Assembly (NCBI RefSeq): GCF_964355755.1
Contig: NC_092670.1
Coordinates: 3,559,001 to 3,623,000, forward strand
DNA length: 64,000 nt
Reading direction: 5' to 3'
Source of the DNA: Antedon mediterranea
Lineage: Eukaryota; Echinodermata; Crinoidea; Comatulida; Antedonidae
Numbering within the stretch: position 1 is the first letter of the stretch; every line of letters begins with the position of its first letter. The position numbers were made by a program, and so were the translations under genes. Positions 20,841-36,333 of this stretch are shown in pieces. The notes beneath the pieces were generated by a model. That model searched no databases. It had not been told where the DNA came from and saw only the letters and a list, made by a program, of their open reading frames with translations.

Positions 20841-21861
20841 ATTTTAGTTATTTTCGGTTACTCTTCTAGCGTCCCATACCTGAAACCAAATAATACGGTA
20901 TTGAAATTTAAACACCATAATAACCATGAAAATAAACCAAAAAAAATAACATTATATCATAGAGAAGTCTATGGTTATACATAACATCATTGATTTTTAA
21001 TTGTGCAATAGGATAAACAAAATAATATTCATATATCACAATTGAAAGCACATGATGTTATGTTTAAACAATTGGATATTTAAATTGTTGTTAAAACCTA
21101 TACAATTGAATGCTGTAAACCAGGTGATTGATATTGCAGCAAGATTTGTTGAAGCATGAGTTTAAAGTGTTATGCCAGTGAAGCATGATGAAAGAGGTGT
21201 GAGAAGTTTTTGGTATTGGAGAAGATCTCAAACATGGCGCCGCGCGTGTAAAGAGAAGACCAATACTGACTGACGACTCTGCAATAACCACATTCCCGAG
21301 GGAAAGATCTATTGTACAAGATACAGATTAAAATGTCTCCTTGCCTCTCAACCTGTAAGCTGCATTCTCTACATAAATTCTAAGCTAAACTATAGGCCAA
21401 AGTAAATACATAATAATATTACGTTAAAATTCCGGCGCTACTGCAGTTTAGCACCACACTATTATATCTTCGATTTCTCACCTAAATTGTTTCTCACACC
21501 CACATCAATCAATTGATTATGTAACATGTTCACATGATTTAGCAACCGTTAAATTACCTTTATCACAACAAAAAATGCCTTTCAAAACAGTTCCTTTTCC
21601 CTCGAATACTTCGATTGAACTAGGGCCATTTTAGAATCAGAAAATTGCCAGAAATCAATGTATGTTTTATTGTTTATTATCTGTTTTTATTTTTAAATTA
21701 TAGAGGTAAGAGTGGTTTTATAAAAAACCAGCTGTACATATCAAAATGGCGAAGATATGTCTGTACATATAACATTTTTAAATTTTAAAAACAATGCAAT
21801 GCCTCTTAACTTTACTAAAGGTAAGAATGCTGTTCATGCATAGTTTTAAAAATCATAAACC

Positions 21862-21886
21862 CTATTTCATTTCATTTCATTTCATA
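21862..21886. repeat. (ATTTC)n microsatellite
   Basis: Four to five tandem copies of ATTTC lie in an AT-rich intergenic stretch. Confidence 0.8.
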
Positions 21887-22930
21887 GTAACATTTATTTC
21901 CTTCATAATATACAAAATAAATAATATAATACAGAATTCATGACGAGAAGAAAGATAGTTAAAACAATACAATTTTTTTTTTTTTCTCATCTTTAAAATG
22001 AATAAAACAATATTATGAAGGAGGCACAATTTCTAAAAAGCAAAAGCTTGTGTTGAAAGTGCCTGAACAAAACAAAAAGTAACTAAAATCAAATTTCAAT
22101 TTCAATATGTAAAACATATCTAAAATTGTCTATCATCATAGCAAATATTGCTGTCACACTGTATTAAAAAATTGAAATTGATTTGTTTTAGTGAATGAAT
22201 GTATTGAATAGTGACCGAGATAATTTTCTTTGATACAGTAGGCCCTATTAATATGGCGCGAGTTTTTAATAATAATAATAATGAAATATAAATGTAACCT
22301 CTATTACGCCAGCTGAAAAAAAGTTGTTGCCTTTCAAAACTAACAATACAATTTTTTTTCTAAATACTGTATATGTGTAATCGGATTTAATAACACTACC
22401 CTCTATAGTTTCTACATTTTTGGGGGAAAATGAAGCATACATTCTGGTAATTGTTGGCAGTTGACATCGTTTAAAATGTTTTTAAACGTATTGTTATTTA
22501 AAAATAAATTACTTCGTAAGTGATCGAATCGTATAGACATGTTACATAATATCATGTTGTGAGTGTGAAAAAGGAAGATTTAGGTGAGAAATCGAAGATA
22601 TAACTAAGCGGGGCTAAATCTAATTCTTAAAGAAATTGTACCGTTTGACCTAGGCCTAGGCCTATGAACTAATAGTTCAATGCCGTCGAGTCGAGTAAAA
22701 GTAATAATTGAGTTTAGTCGAATTGATCACAATGCGCCTATTATACCTACCTCTGATACGAAATTCACCATGTATATAGTCAACATAGGAAGGCTGCAGG
22801 TACAACTAGTTGTGCACAATTCAATCTTATCCAGAAATGGCAGGAATAAATAGGCGTATGGTGGTAACTTTAGTGCAAAAGCCGTGTGGTGCTGCACTAC
22901 TTACGCCGTCTGTTACAATGAAACAAACTA

Positions 22931-22978
22931 CTGTCTGCAAAGATTGTATAGCGGCGCTATACAATCTTTGCTGTCTGC
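22931..22978. mobile_element. 32-bp palindrome flanked by 8-bp direct repeats
   Basis: CTGTCTGC at 22931-22938 is repeated exactly at 22971-22978. Between the copies is a near-perfect hairpin: CAAAGATTGTATAGC pairs with GCTATACAATCTTTG over a GGC loop. Palindromic termini with a 7-8 bp target duplication fit a minimal hAT-type insertion or the remnant of one. The element has no coding capacity. Confidence 0.65.
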
Positions 22979-23052
22979 TGTTTTAGTTCCTGTTACGTTT
23001 CAATAGGGAGGCTCGATCGATTATGCAAATGACATGAAGGTCTCACCACCAT

Positions 23053-23603
23053 CCGTTCGATACAAATCAATGTATATCTCGTGGATGTGTAATTCATATC
23101 ATGCTCAGTGAAATCAGGGAAGAGTTAAATTACAATTATAATTGTAATTACAATTAAGATTACAATTACAATTTTGTTTGTCTGAAATTTAAATTTGTTT
23201 AGTTTCACTTTCAAAAGAATTACCAAAATAGACAATGACGGCATCAATACTTGATCTGAGTAATTGATTCTCGAAATAGACTCCAGTACGCCTGCACCAA
23301 TAATAAACATTGCATACTCCGGACGTAATTGTACTTGAAGTAAGCCTACATTTGAGAATATTCGGGTGGGATTCGAATCCACCTTAAGATCACAAGCCTA
23401 TCATTAATCATAACAATTGATATTGCACTCAAAACTGTACGGTAAATTATAAACTAAACAAATTTAAATTTCAGACAAACAAAATTGTAATTGTAATTTT
23501 AATTGTAATTACAATTATAATTGTAATTTAACTCTTCCCTGATTTCACTGAGCATGATATGAATTACACATCCACGAGATATACATTGATTTGTATCGAA
23601 CGG
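23053..23603. mobile_element. 551-bp long inverted repeat with ~149-bp arms
   Basis: The left arm, 23053-23201, starts CCGTTCGATACAAATC. It matches the reverse complement of 23455-23603 almost perfectly, including an (ATTACA)n-like stretch. Inside each arm is CAGGGAAGAGTTAAATT, the same terminus seen in the small palindrome at 34774. The ~250-bp loop contains GATTCGAATCC, a B-box-like word, at about 23371. Transcription would give a long hairpin RNA. Confidence 0.75.
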
Positions 23604-24427
23604 AATTTTGGAGAAAAAAAAATCCTCTGAATTACTTTTATGCAATACATTTTTATTTCGATTAGGTAAAGAAAGAAATACTTGTCACCTAATCTACTTG
23701 AGAACAATGTAAGTCTAATTCAGAATTAATCTAAAAATTTGAAAACGCTATCAGGAAAACGAAATAACATACATACTCATTTTAAAGGGTAGTTCCGATT
23801 ACAAAGTTCCTATTTTTAAAAAACTGGCAACAAGTAAACTTTGATCATAACTACAGAAAGAGCATCGTGAAATAAGTTCGGTTTTAAGAAAAAAAATGTG
23901 TGGTTACAGGCGTTTTTGTTAATGCTATAGGTAAGGGAAGAAATTTACAAAATTTTACTGTAATATATGCAAATTTGAGGACATTTTCTTCCTTTTTTGA
24001 GGACAAAGTATATAAATCAAAGGAACAATCACTTTTACACAATGCTATCTTTATTTTAAATTGTTATCTGGTTAGGGTAATTGAAAATCAGTAAAAATAC
24101 ATTTTGTAACATTATGAAAAAGTCCCAAACTTTTTATGATAGGCCTATACGATAGTCTTTCTGCATTAACGAAAAATACGGTAATTGACGAAAAATAAGT
24201 GGATTATTATCAATGTTGTTGCAAATATTTACAATAAACAATAGAAACTTTTTAAACCGGAACTACCCTTTACATCGGAAAAACTAAAGCCTTGGCTATA
24301 ATGTAATTATAACAAAGAATAGTTCACAAACTGATTTAAAAATAGCAGCTCGCTTTTCATTGCGTAAAATAGAAGAAACAATTGAAAGGAGTTATTGTAA
24401 TAAATACAACACTATCTTTTGCTTTAA

Positions 24428-28092
<3,665 letters not shown>

Positions 28093-28635
28093 CGTGTCAC
28101 TCGACGCTTGGAAAGCTACTATCAATACACAAGGCGTTCTACGCCCTATCATCTTCAGTCCTACTTTATATATCACTTACTTTTTTCAATTTATTTCCTT
28201 AACAGATTTTTCCTGAATTTGGATCCAATCAAAATTGATCATAATACTGCAGAATGAAGCAATAATCTTAAAAGGCGCGTCCTTCCTGGTAATTAAATAA
28301 TATTTTAAAAAACTAAAATTCTGTGGTAAAATGTGGAAATAGACAAACAAAATCAAAAGGAGTGCCACAATCTTAAATGATAATAAGACACTAGCTATAC
28401 AGTAGACGAGAAAAGACCCATAAGAACAATTTTAAATTGTCTCTGTAAGTTTATTGTAAAAAGAGCGTCTATCTCGCTTACGTGTTTAACTTTCTTCCAA
28501 ATTGTAATATGTTCTTGCTCAGACAATTATCTTTCAACATTGCCATCTTCATGTTTCATTTTGATGACGTCATTATGTCAATAATTAGACTATACGTGGG
28601 TGCCGTTATTCACATATTAATTTATGAATATCTAA

Positions 28636-28787
28636 AGCTCCGTCTATACTATCAAACTTTATGTGACAACAAATGTGACGAGCCCATATATGGATGTCAT
28701 ATCACTGCCATATTTAAGCATATCACTACCATATTTGGGACCATCACACTTTTTTTGTCAAACTAGGTTGATAGTGTAGACAGAGCT
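28636..28787. mobile_element. MITE family A, copy 2
   Basis: Termini AGCTCCGTCTATACTATCAA and the matching ...GTGTAGACAGAGCT are flanked on both sides by TAA, a 3-bp target duplication. It sits between the two protease genes. Confidence 0.88.
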
Positions 28788-29168
28788 TAACAAATATTAT
28801 ATCTGAAACTCATGTCTGTAGCTAAATAATGTAAATTGCCTAATGGGTATTTGTTGATATCCAGGAGGAATAAAAATAAATTTGTTAAAACATCAAAATA
28901 ACTTTACAAGGAGTGTCTTTCTTCCGGTTACTGTTATCAATAATTAACGTTTATTATTTCATCGAAACGTAGTATAATGTGGTTTATTGTGGAATTGATA
29001 GAATAGATTACATTTGATCAACATCTAAAGAAACAAAAGGTGTGCCACAATCAGAACAGAGTAAAAAATAAAACTAGTAATTAATACGGAAATTCATCTA
29101 CAAAAAAAGATGCATTATTAAAATCATAATTTAGATTTAAATCTTTCAAATTTTTTGTTTTAATATTA

Positions 29169-29615
<447 letters not shown>

Positions 29616-31078
29616 ATGAATATTTGAGGATTTCGACTTACCGATTTCTTACAAGAATAATGAAAAGCGAAAACAGAATGGTAATTTGTATATATAAATA
29701 TTTGTTGATGGATTCAAACATGTACTACAAATGGAGAGAGGCATTATATACCAATAGATAAAAGTTTTGGTCCTCTCTCCTCTGGGCTACGTTAACGTTG
29801 TCTTTGTTGTATGCCAAATATCTGATGTCCTGTACAAAACAGTCATTACTTGTAACTATTTTCCAATACCAAACTTACTTGACAAGAGTCTACGCCACCG
29901 GCTAAGTACCCAGCGCAAATCATGTTGTCTGTTATGTCGCTGCCGTAGGAATCAATACAATCATTCTGGTCGACTATTGGTACTTCTGCTTCCTGAAGAA
30001 TCTCTGCCACATTTCCTCCGACTGTAAACAAATGTTTATACTATTATTTTAAACACAATCGAGATGCTATTCGATATCACCCATTGAACAACGTAGGCTT
30101 AATTGTTGAATTGGGAGAATCTTTGACCAGATATTCTCTATTCAACTCACAAACATTTTATAATAAGAAACTCCGCCAAGAGTGAAAAAAGAGGAAAGGG
30201 ATCACAAGAATCGTTTTGACGTTGGCCTATTATTAAAATAAAAGTGGTCCAGAAATGGTATCTTGGTCCTGATTTCCTCCAAAATTGAATGAAGTTTTCC
30301 GTGACCACATTATCTATCTATGGTTTAAATTTGATAATGATCGTTCCTAAGTTTTTACGTTATTCTGCTAACAGACCAACGCACGAACCTCAAATATAAC
30401 CTCCTGGGCTAGGCGGAGGTAATACCAATCAGTAGAGCAGGGCATAACTTTATCTTCTGCAGCTAACTCAAATAACGTTGCTAAAGAACAGCAAATAAAT
30501 GGTTTCTTACATTCGGTAGTTCCCCAACCAGTAATGACACAGGATGACGTTGGATCGAATATCCGATTACCAGAATAATCAAGACAAGCTGTGTTGATGA
30601 CATCAGAATCGGTTGGCACATCTTCCTCCAGGACCATCAGTGCTATGTCGTTGTCACTTGTCCCAGAGTCATATTCAGCGTGGATTATAATCTTGCTTAC
30701 TTTTGCGCCATGTTCTCCATTTCCCGTATCTACGCTCTTTCCAAGCCGATTTTTACCTAGGTTTACCTTCCATGGCTGCGCATTGTTGCTAAAAGAAATA
30801 AACAGTTTCTAATTGCTTCTCTTTGGAACCAACGCCGGCATAAACACCTCCTATATTAGTAAATATCTTGGAACCTTACAAGACCAAATATACCTAACTA
30901 CTGTACATACTTTTCAAAACAATGGGCCGCTGAAATAACGTATTTTCTACCAATCAAAGTTCCTCCACAAGTGAAAGAATTCCTATTGTAGAGCATAGCC
31001 TGCCAGGGCCAGGTGCCATCGTCTGCGTCTTCGCCGCCAACAATGCGAGACGACCGCTGAAGATTTTTACGTGTACCG

Positions 31079-31877
31079 TGTTATGCGCGATTTGAACGAT
31101 TTGCGCAATTTGAAATTGCGCAAAAAAAATCCTTGCGCAATTTGAATTGAAACATGTGTTTCAAATTGCGCAAGCAACGTATTAAATTGCGCAAGTAATC
31201 TGCAAATTGCGCAAGGTTTTTCGACAGATTGTGAAATCATGCACACCCATATTTTTATAGTAATTTCTAAGAATGATTCAAAATTAAAGATAAATATCGC
31301 ATTTCCTTATTTTAGTAGTGCAAATATTGTTATAAGTTAGCATACCGTCGAAGAACCGACGAAGGAAAACGAAGCGGTGGTGTTCCACCAGGCGGGCGCG
31401 GCGCGGGCGGCCGGCTATACTACTCTAGCCTAGCTAGGGTCTGGACTACTGATACTGACTAGGTTACATGGCCTAGCTTAAACTAATATTAAAAACTTAA
31501 AAAGTGAGTATTAAACATTATCTTCATTGAAATGGTCTTATTTATATAATAAAATACTAAATTTTAAACTCCTCTGCCTAGGCCTAGCCTAGCCATGTAT
31601 GGGAAAATTTACAGTTCGTTTTCAAATTGCGCAAAGGTGTCATATTGCGCAAGAACTATCTTGCGCAATTTACAAATTGTGCAGCGCAATTTAAAATTGC
31701 GCAAAGATTTTCTTGCGCAATTTGAAATTGCGCAAGTTGATTGCGCAATTTGAAATTGCGCAAAAAAATCCTTGCGCAATTTAAAATTGCGCAAGAATTC
31801 TTTGCGCAATTTCAAATTGCGCAAGGATTTTTTTGCGCAATTTCAAATTGCGCAAATCGTTCAAATCGCGCATAACA
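31079..31877. mobile_element. 799-bp foldback element with TTGCGCAA hairpin arrays
   Basis: The outer ends are TGTTATGCGCG and its exact complement. They are flanked by the direct repeat TACCG (31074-31078 and 31878-31882), a 5-bp target duplication. Removing the element and one TACCG restores the protease frame (G-C-G-T-R-K) exactly. Each arm (about 31079-31250 and 31620-31877) is an array of short self-palindromes of the form TTGCGCAATTT-AAATTGCGCAA. The centre is AT-rich with a CpG-dense GGCGGGCGCGGCGCGGGCGG block near 31392. No transposase is encoded. The architecture resembles foldback (FB/TU-type) elements. The near-identical arms suggest recent insertion. Confidence 0.88.
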
Positions 31878-32039
31878 TACCGCATCCTTCAGCTGTGAAC
31901 AAAATTGATTGTAAAATAACCTTATACTATTTTACCGACGAGTTCGTTACAAAGAAAGATGGTTTTACAGTCTTCAAAAGCAATAACATTACAGTTGATA
32001 TTATATTGGTATTTATGTTAACATTTGGATTTGTGTCTG

Positions 32040-32336
32040 TGGTCCAAAGTAGATCAAATCTACTTAAAGCTAGAAGTGGTTCCCACTTGGACGGCCGCAG
32101 CACAAGGACGTTGCAAGCGCAATGCAAGGACGTCGTAGTGTCTGTGTTCCAAAGTAGATCAAATCTACTTAAAGCTAGAAGTTGTTCCCACTTGGACGGC
32201 CGCAGCACAAAGACGTCGCAAGCACAATGCAAGGACGTCGCAAGCGCAATGCAAGGGCGTCCTAGGAACAATGATGACCCATGGCATCATGATTGGTCAA
32301 TGGCTTTACATCGTGTCTAAGTGGGAACCGATCTTA
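32040..32336. mobile_element. MITE family B, copy 3, with internal tandem duplication
   Basis: GTTCCCACTTGGACGGCCGC at the left and TAAGTGGGAACCGATCTTAA at the right match the family B termini. A unit of about 112 bp starting CCAAAGTAGATCAAATCTAC is present twice (about 32042-32153 and 32154-32265). Shorter GCAATGCAAGGACGTCG repeats lie inside it. It lies in the intron before the activation exon of the second protease. Confidence 0.7.
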
Positions 32337-33036
32337 AAGGCCAGATAAAGCCCATACTATGTCTGAAATGCAGGCATGCATCTGAAACTAATATACCATT
32401 ACTTTCTATATCTTTACGAAGTGGTCTTCAATAGTAACCAAACTGTTAGTAATTCCATAGCACTTACTTCCTTCCGGATTGCACGTAAGCTTCAAACAAG
32501 CCTCCACTTGAGTGTCTTCTCCGTCACAGCCTGTCGCACTGCTGCAAGAACACATCCTGGTTCTCTCGCGGATACCAGCATTGTTACAGTTGGTATTACA
32601 CTCAGACCAAGAGGACCACTCACCCCAAGAACATTCTTCTAAACAAACAAATAAATAGTAGGCCTAAGTCATTATGATGTCCCTGTCACAGCCTCTCTCT
32701 GACGTATGTGTACGCAGAGTACGCTAAAGTACGTGTGACCAGAGCCATTGGTGACGAAAGTACCTAGTGCACTTCACAGTTGTTTTATGCAGTTGGAGAA
32801 TTTGATGTGCTTTTGAATGTTGTTACAAACCTAGATTTAACTGCAGTTTGTTGATCTGTCCTACACCAGGTGTCAAAGGTCACTAGAGCAAACAAATTAT
32901 TTATTACCAAATGCAGGTGTAAACGTACCGCAATTTTGTTCATCACTATTATCGTCACAATCGTTGTAATCATTACACACCAACTTGTCCTCTATGCATT
33001 TACCGTTGTCACAGGCAAACTCACTGTCACTACATG

Positions 33037-33074
33037 ATGGTGACGACGACGATGACGACGACGATGATGACGAC

Positions 33075-33116
<42 letters not shown>

Positions 33117-33131
33117 GATGATGATGACAAA
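33037..33131. repeat. (GAT/GAC)n microsatellite coding for poly-Ser
   Basis: A run of GAT and GAC triplets. On the minus strand it is read as TCA/TCG serine codons inside the linker exon 33378-32929. Two further GAT runs lie at about 33212-33235 and 33250-33275, in the same frame. Confidence 0.85.
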
Positions 33132-34766
33132 TGTGCAACTGATGATAATTGAAGTGATGAGAAGGTATATGGAAACCATGATGGTATTGAGAATGATGAT
33201 GGTGGTATAAATGATGATGATGATGATGACGATGAAAAACGTTTAACTGATGATGATGATGATGATGATGATGGCAGTGATGAAAAGGTATATGGAAACC
33301 ATGATGTTAGTGAGAATGATGATGGTGGTATAAATGATGGGAAAGATGACGAAAATGGTAAACTGGCTGATGACGATGCTGTATATATAAAAAATAATAT
33401 ATATTAATATATAATATAAGATAAAGATAGTAATGATGACGATAAACTATTGCGAAAGTTTATTGTTACCTGCACAATTTTTTTCATCGCTGTTATCACC
33501 ACAGTCATCATAATCATCACACTCCCAGTAAAATGGAATACAGTTACCATTGGCACAGACAAAGTCATAGTCAGTACAGGCTGCAAGATATTCAAGATTA
33601 AGAATTTACTGTCTCATAATTATAATCACAACAATAATGCATAATACGTTTTAAAGAGAGTATGATATGGTTACAATGATGATTATATTTATTTATTACC
33701 TGCACAGTTTTGTTCATCGCTGTCGTCGCCACAGTCATCATAATTATCACACTCCCAGTAATGTGGAATGCAGTCACCATTAGAACAGGTAAACTCATGG
33801 TTACTACACCCTGATTATTATTCAAACCAGATTACAAAAACAGGTTAGTGTAAAGAAAAGTAGGCCTAGTTACTGCAGTAACTACAGTAGAGTAATTTTA
33901 ACATGGTACTTTAGACATTTTATTTCTCTTTTTTCAATAACAATTTGCAACGGCGAAATTTATGATAATACTGATTGTGATACTGGCGCTAAAATGTTGA
34001 TGAACTATTATCCTTACCTGCACCTGCACCTGCACAATTTTGTTCATCGCTATCGTCGCCACAGTCATCATAATCATCACACTCCCAGTAATGTGGAATG
34101 CACTCACCATTAGAACAGGTAAACTCATGGTTACTACACCCTGATTATTATTCAAACCGAATTACAAAAACAGGTTAGTGTAAAAAAAATGTAGGCCTAG
34201 TTACTGCAGTAACTACAGTAGAGTAATTTTAACATGGTAGGCCTACTTTAGACATTTTATTTCTCATTTTTCAATAACAATTTGCAACGGCGAAATTGAT
34301 GATAATACTGATTGTGATACTGGCGCTAAAATGTTGATGAACTATTATCCTTACCTGCACCTGCACCTCCACAATTTTGTTCATCGCTATCGTCGCCACA
34401 GTCATCATAATCATCACACTCCCAGTAAAATGGAATGCAGTTACCATTGGAACAAGTGAACTCAAAGGCGTAGCAACCAGAACCTGTAAAATTATAAATG
34501 ATAAACAATCCAACCACTCAGTTATAGATAATGGCGTCTCAAATCAAAGACGCTGGATTATAAAAAATATTAAAATTTACATTAAAATTACAGACTGTTT
34601 CTATTTCTATTTCAAAATGTTTCTAGGTCAGCAGCGTCTCATTTATTTATAATGTTGAAACTTCTTACGTTGTTCAATACTTCCTGCTGTCTTCTTTATA
34701 CTCTTTACGATCTGTTTCTATATTGAAAATAAATCAAAACGTGTTTATCAGGATGGTCATGCTTAG

Positions 34767-34816
34767 GTCTACCAGGGAAGAGTTAAATTGTAATTTAACT
34801 CTTCCCTGGGTCTACT
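34767..34816. mobile_element. 36-bp palindrome flanked by 7-bp direct repeats
   Basis: GGTCTAC is present on both sides (34767-34773 and 34810-34816). Between the copies CAGGGAAGAGTTAAATT pairs perfectly with its complement over a two-base centre. CAGGG is a typical hAT terminus. The same 17-base end occurs in the inverted repeat at 23053-23603, linking the two. Confidence 0.7.
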
Positions 34817-35507
34817 AACTGTAACTGACTTCTGAGAATATCTAGTAGGCCTAATACATTCGTAAGTTTAACTTTTATTCCTATGAATATTAATGATTTG
34901 TAAAGGAGGCCACATGCCGCGTGCTACGCATAAATAATGGAGTACTAAGATGAAGTATAGAAAAAAAACCAAGAAAGTCTGTAAACGTTCAGAAAAACTG
35001 TTTCCATCAGGAAAGTTATTCACGGAAATAGAAATGTTGACTAGTGCGCATATTTTCGCCTAGTTTTTGTGACGTGAACAAATTGTGCAACCAATCAGAA
35101 CTCATAAATAATCGATTCTCCCGAACTATTCGCTAATGGAAAATAGTATCTTTAGCTAGAAATTCGCATTCGTTTGACGCAAAGGAATTTGAGTACTGAG
35201 CAGGTTCATAGTATTTGCATTGCAAAAACGACAACATTTATTCAACATCAACAGACAGTTTACATTGTTTATGGTCAAGACACACAGAAGCCAAAGTGGC
35301 TTGTCTTTGTAGTCCCTAAACATAAAACTTAAAACATAGACGGACGCATTACAATTTAAAAAAAAGACAGAAAAAGAAAAAAAATACAAAGTGAGATCAA
35401 GCATAATAAAAACATATCATAGAAATATAATGCAATCATGGAGGGAGTTAAACATTTTAGAAGTAATGCAAAATAGTTACAACTCATTGATGCAGTGTAA
35501 AATGTGT

Positions 35508-35670
35508 ACCCCTCCAATTTGGACCACCGTCGGAAATCTATGTCTACGGCTGACTTTGGCAGCCAGCAGCAGTCGTCAGTCAGTCCTGGACATCCCCGGC
35601 CTCCATCTAGGCTGTACAGTGTGTGGACACCGATTGGATGAGGAGTGGACTGGTCCACAATTGGAGGGGT
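35508..35670. mobile_element. 163-bp MITE-like inverted repeat
   Basis: ACCCCTCCAATTTGGACCAC at the left matches GGTCCACAATTGGAGGGGT at the right in inverted orientation. The interior is more GC-rich than the flanks and mimics an exon, but I find no consistent frame with splice sites. Confidence 0.7.
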
Positions 35671-36185
35671 CATGCGTCTTAGGCGTTAAATCTAAAATAT
35701 AATGTAAGCATAATATGCAGGCAATAGGTAACAATTATTTTAATGATCGTATAAGCTAGCTATATGTTTCAAATATCATCTTTTTTATATTGTACTTTAG
35801 TATAGGTAGCGAGGTCATGTGATTTTGTTCTAGAGTAGACTGGAGTTTATTCCAGTACTAGATGGTCCTTCAATGAAAATAGCATTGTATTGATGCTCCA
35901 CCTCAATTAGTTAAGTAACTAAATGCGAAAGCGTTATATCTGCAAACATTTCCTGATTTAGGTATATAACGGCGCGGCTTAATTAAGCCAAATATTAAAG
36001 AATACAACTTGCATGAAAGAATAACAAAAAATGAATAATAACTTCAATGACTCGTAATTTCAGATACATTGAGGTTCGAGGATGATACTAAACCGACTAA
36101 AACTTTGTTTTGCTTCTCATTATAAACATTTAACACGGATCTGCGCTGTGAAGGAGCATGAGAAAGAGAATCAAGGTATATAAAC

Positions 36186-36255
36186 AGAGAGAGAGAGAGA
36201 GAGAGAGAGGGGAGGGGAGGAGAGAGAGAGAGAGAGAGGTGGGAGAGAGAGAGAG
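36186..36255. repeat. (GA)n microsatellite
   Basis: Interrupted GA dinucleotide run with GGGGAGGGGAGG in the middle. Confidence 0.9.
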
Positions 36256-36333
36256 CGTAGAAACCGAAAGAGGTAGAAACAGGAGAAGACTTGAAACATA
36301 TTTTACTACTTTGTTATGCTAACTTACATCCAA

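Larger units (their letters stand above)
20879..24427. other. intergenic region with hairpin elements
   Basis: No exon is supportable between the NLR gene and the first protease. The stretch holds the microsatellite at 21862, a palindrome with flanking direct repeats (22931-22978) and a 551-bp inverted-repeat structure (23053-23603). Confidence 0.5.

Noticed and set aside
23365-23384. tRNA gene (GATTCGAATCC)
   Set aside because: Only a T-arm-like word is present. No acceptor stem, D arm or anticodon arm can be folded around it.
31609-32320. Open frames rich in NLKLR repeats over the foldback element
   Set aside because: They are translations of the TTGCGCAA hairpin array, and both strands give similar frames. 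This is not a protein.
35356-35691. Apparent coding exon on the minus strand with a TTTTAG acceptor
   Set aside because: The frames that follow the acceptor hit stops, and the block is bounded by ACCCCTCCAA inverted repeats. It is better explained as a MITE at 35508-35670.
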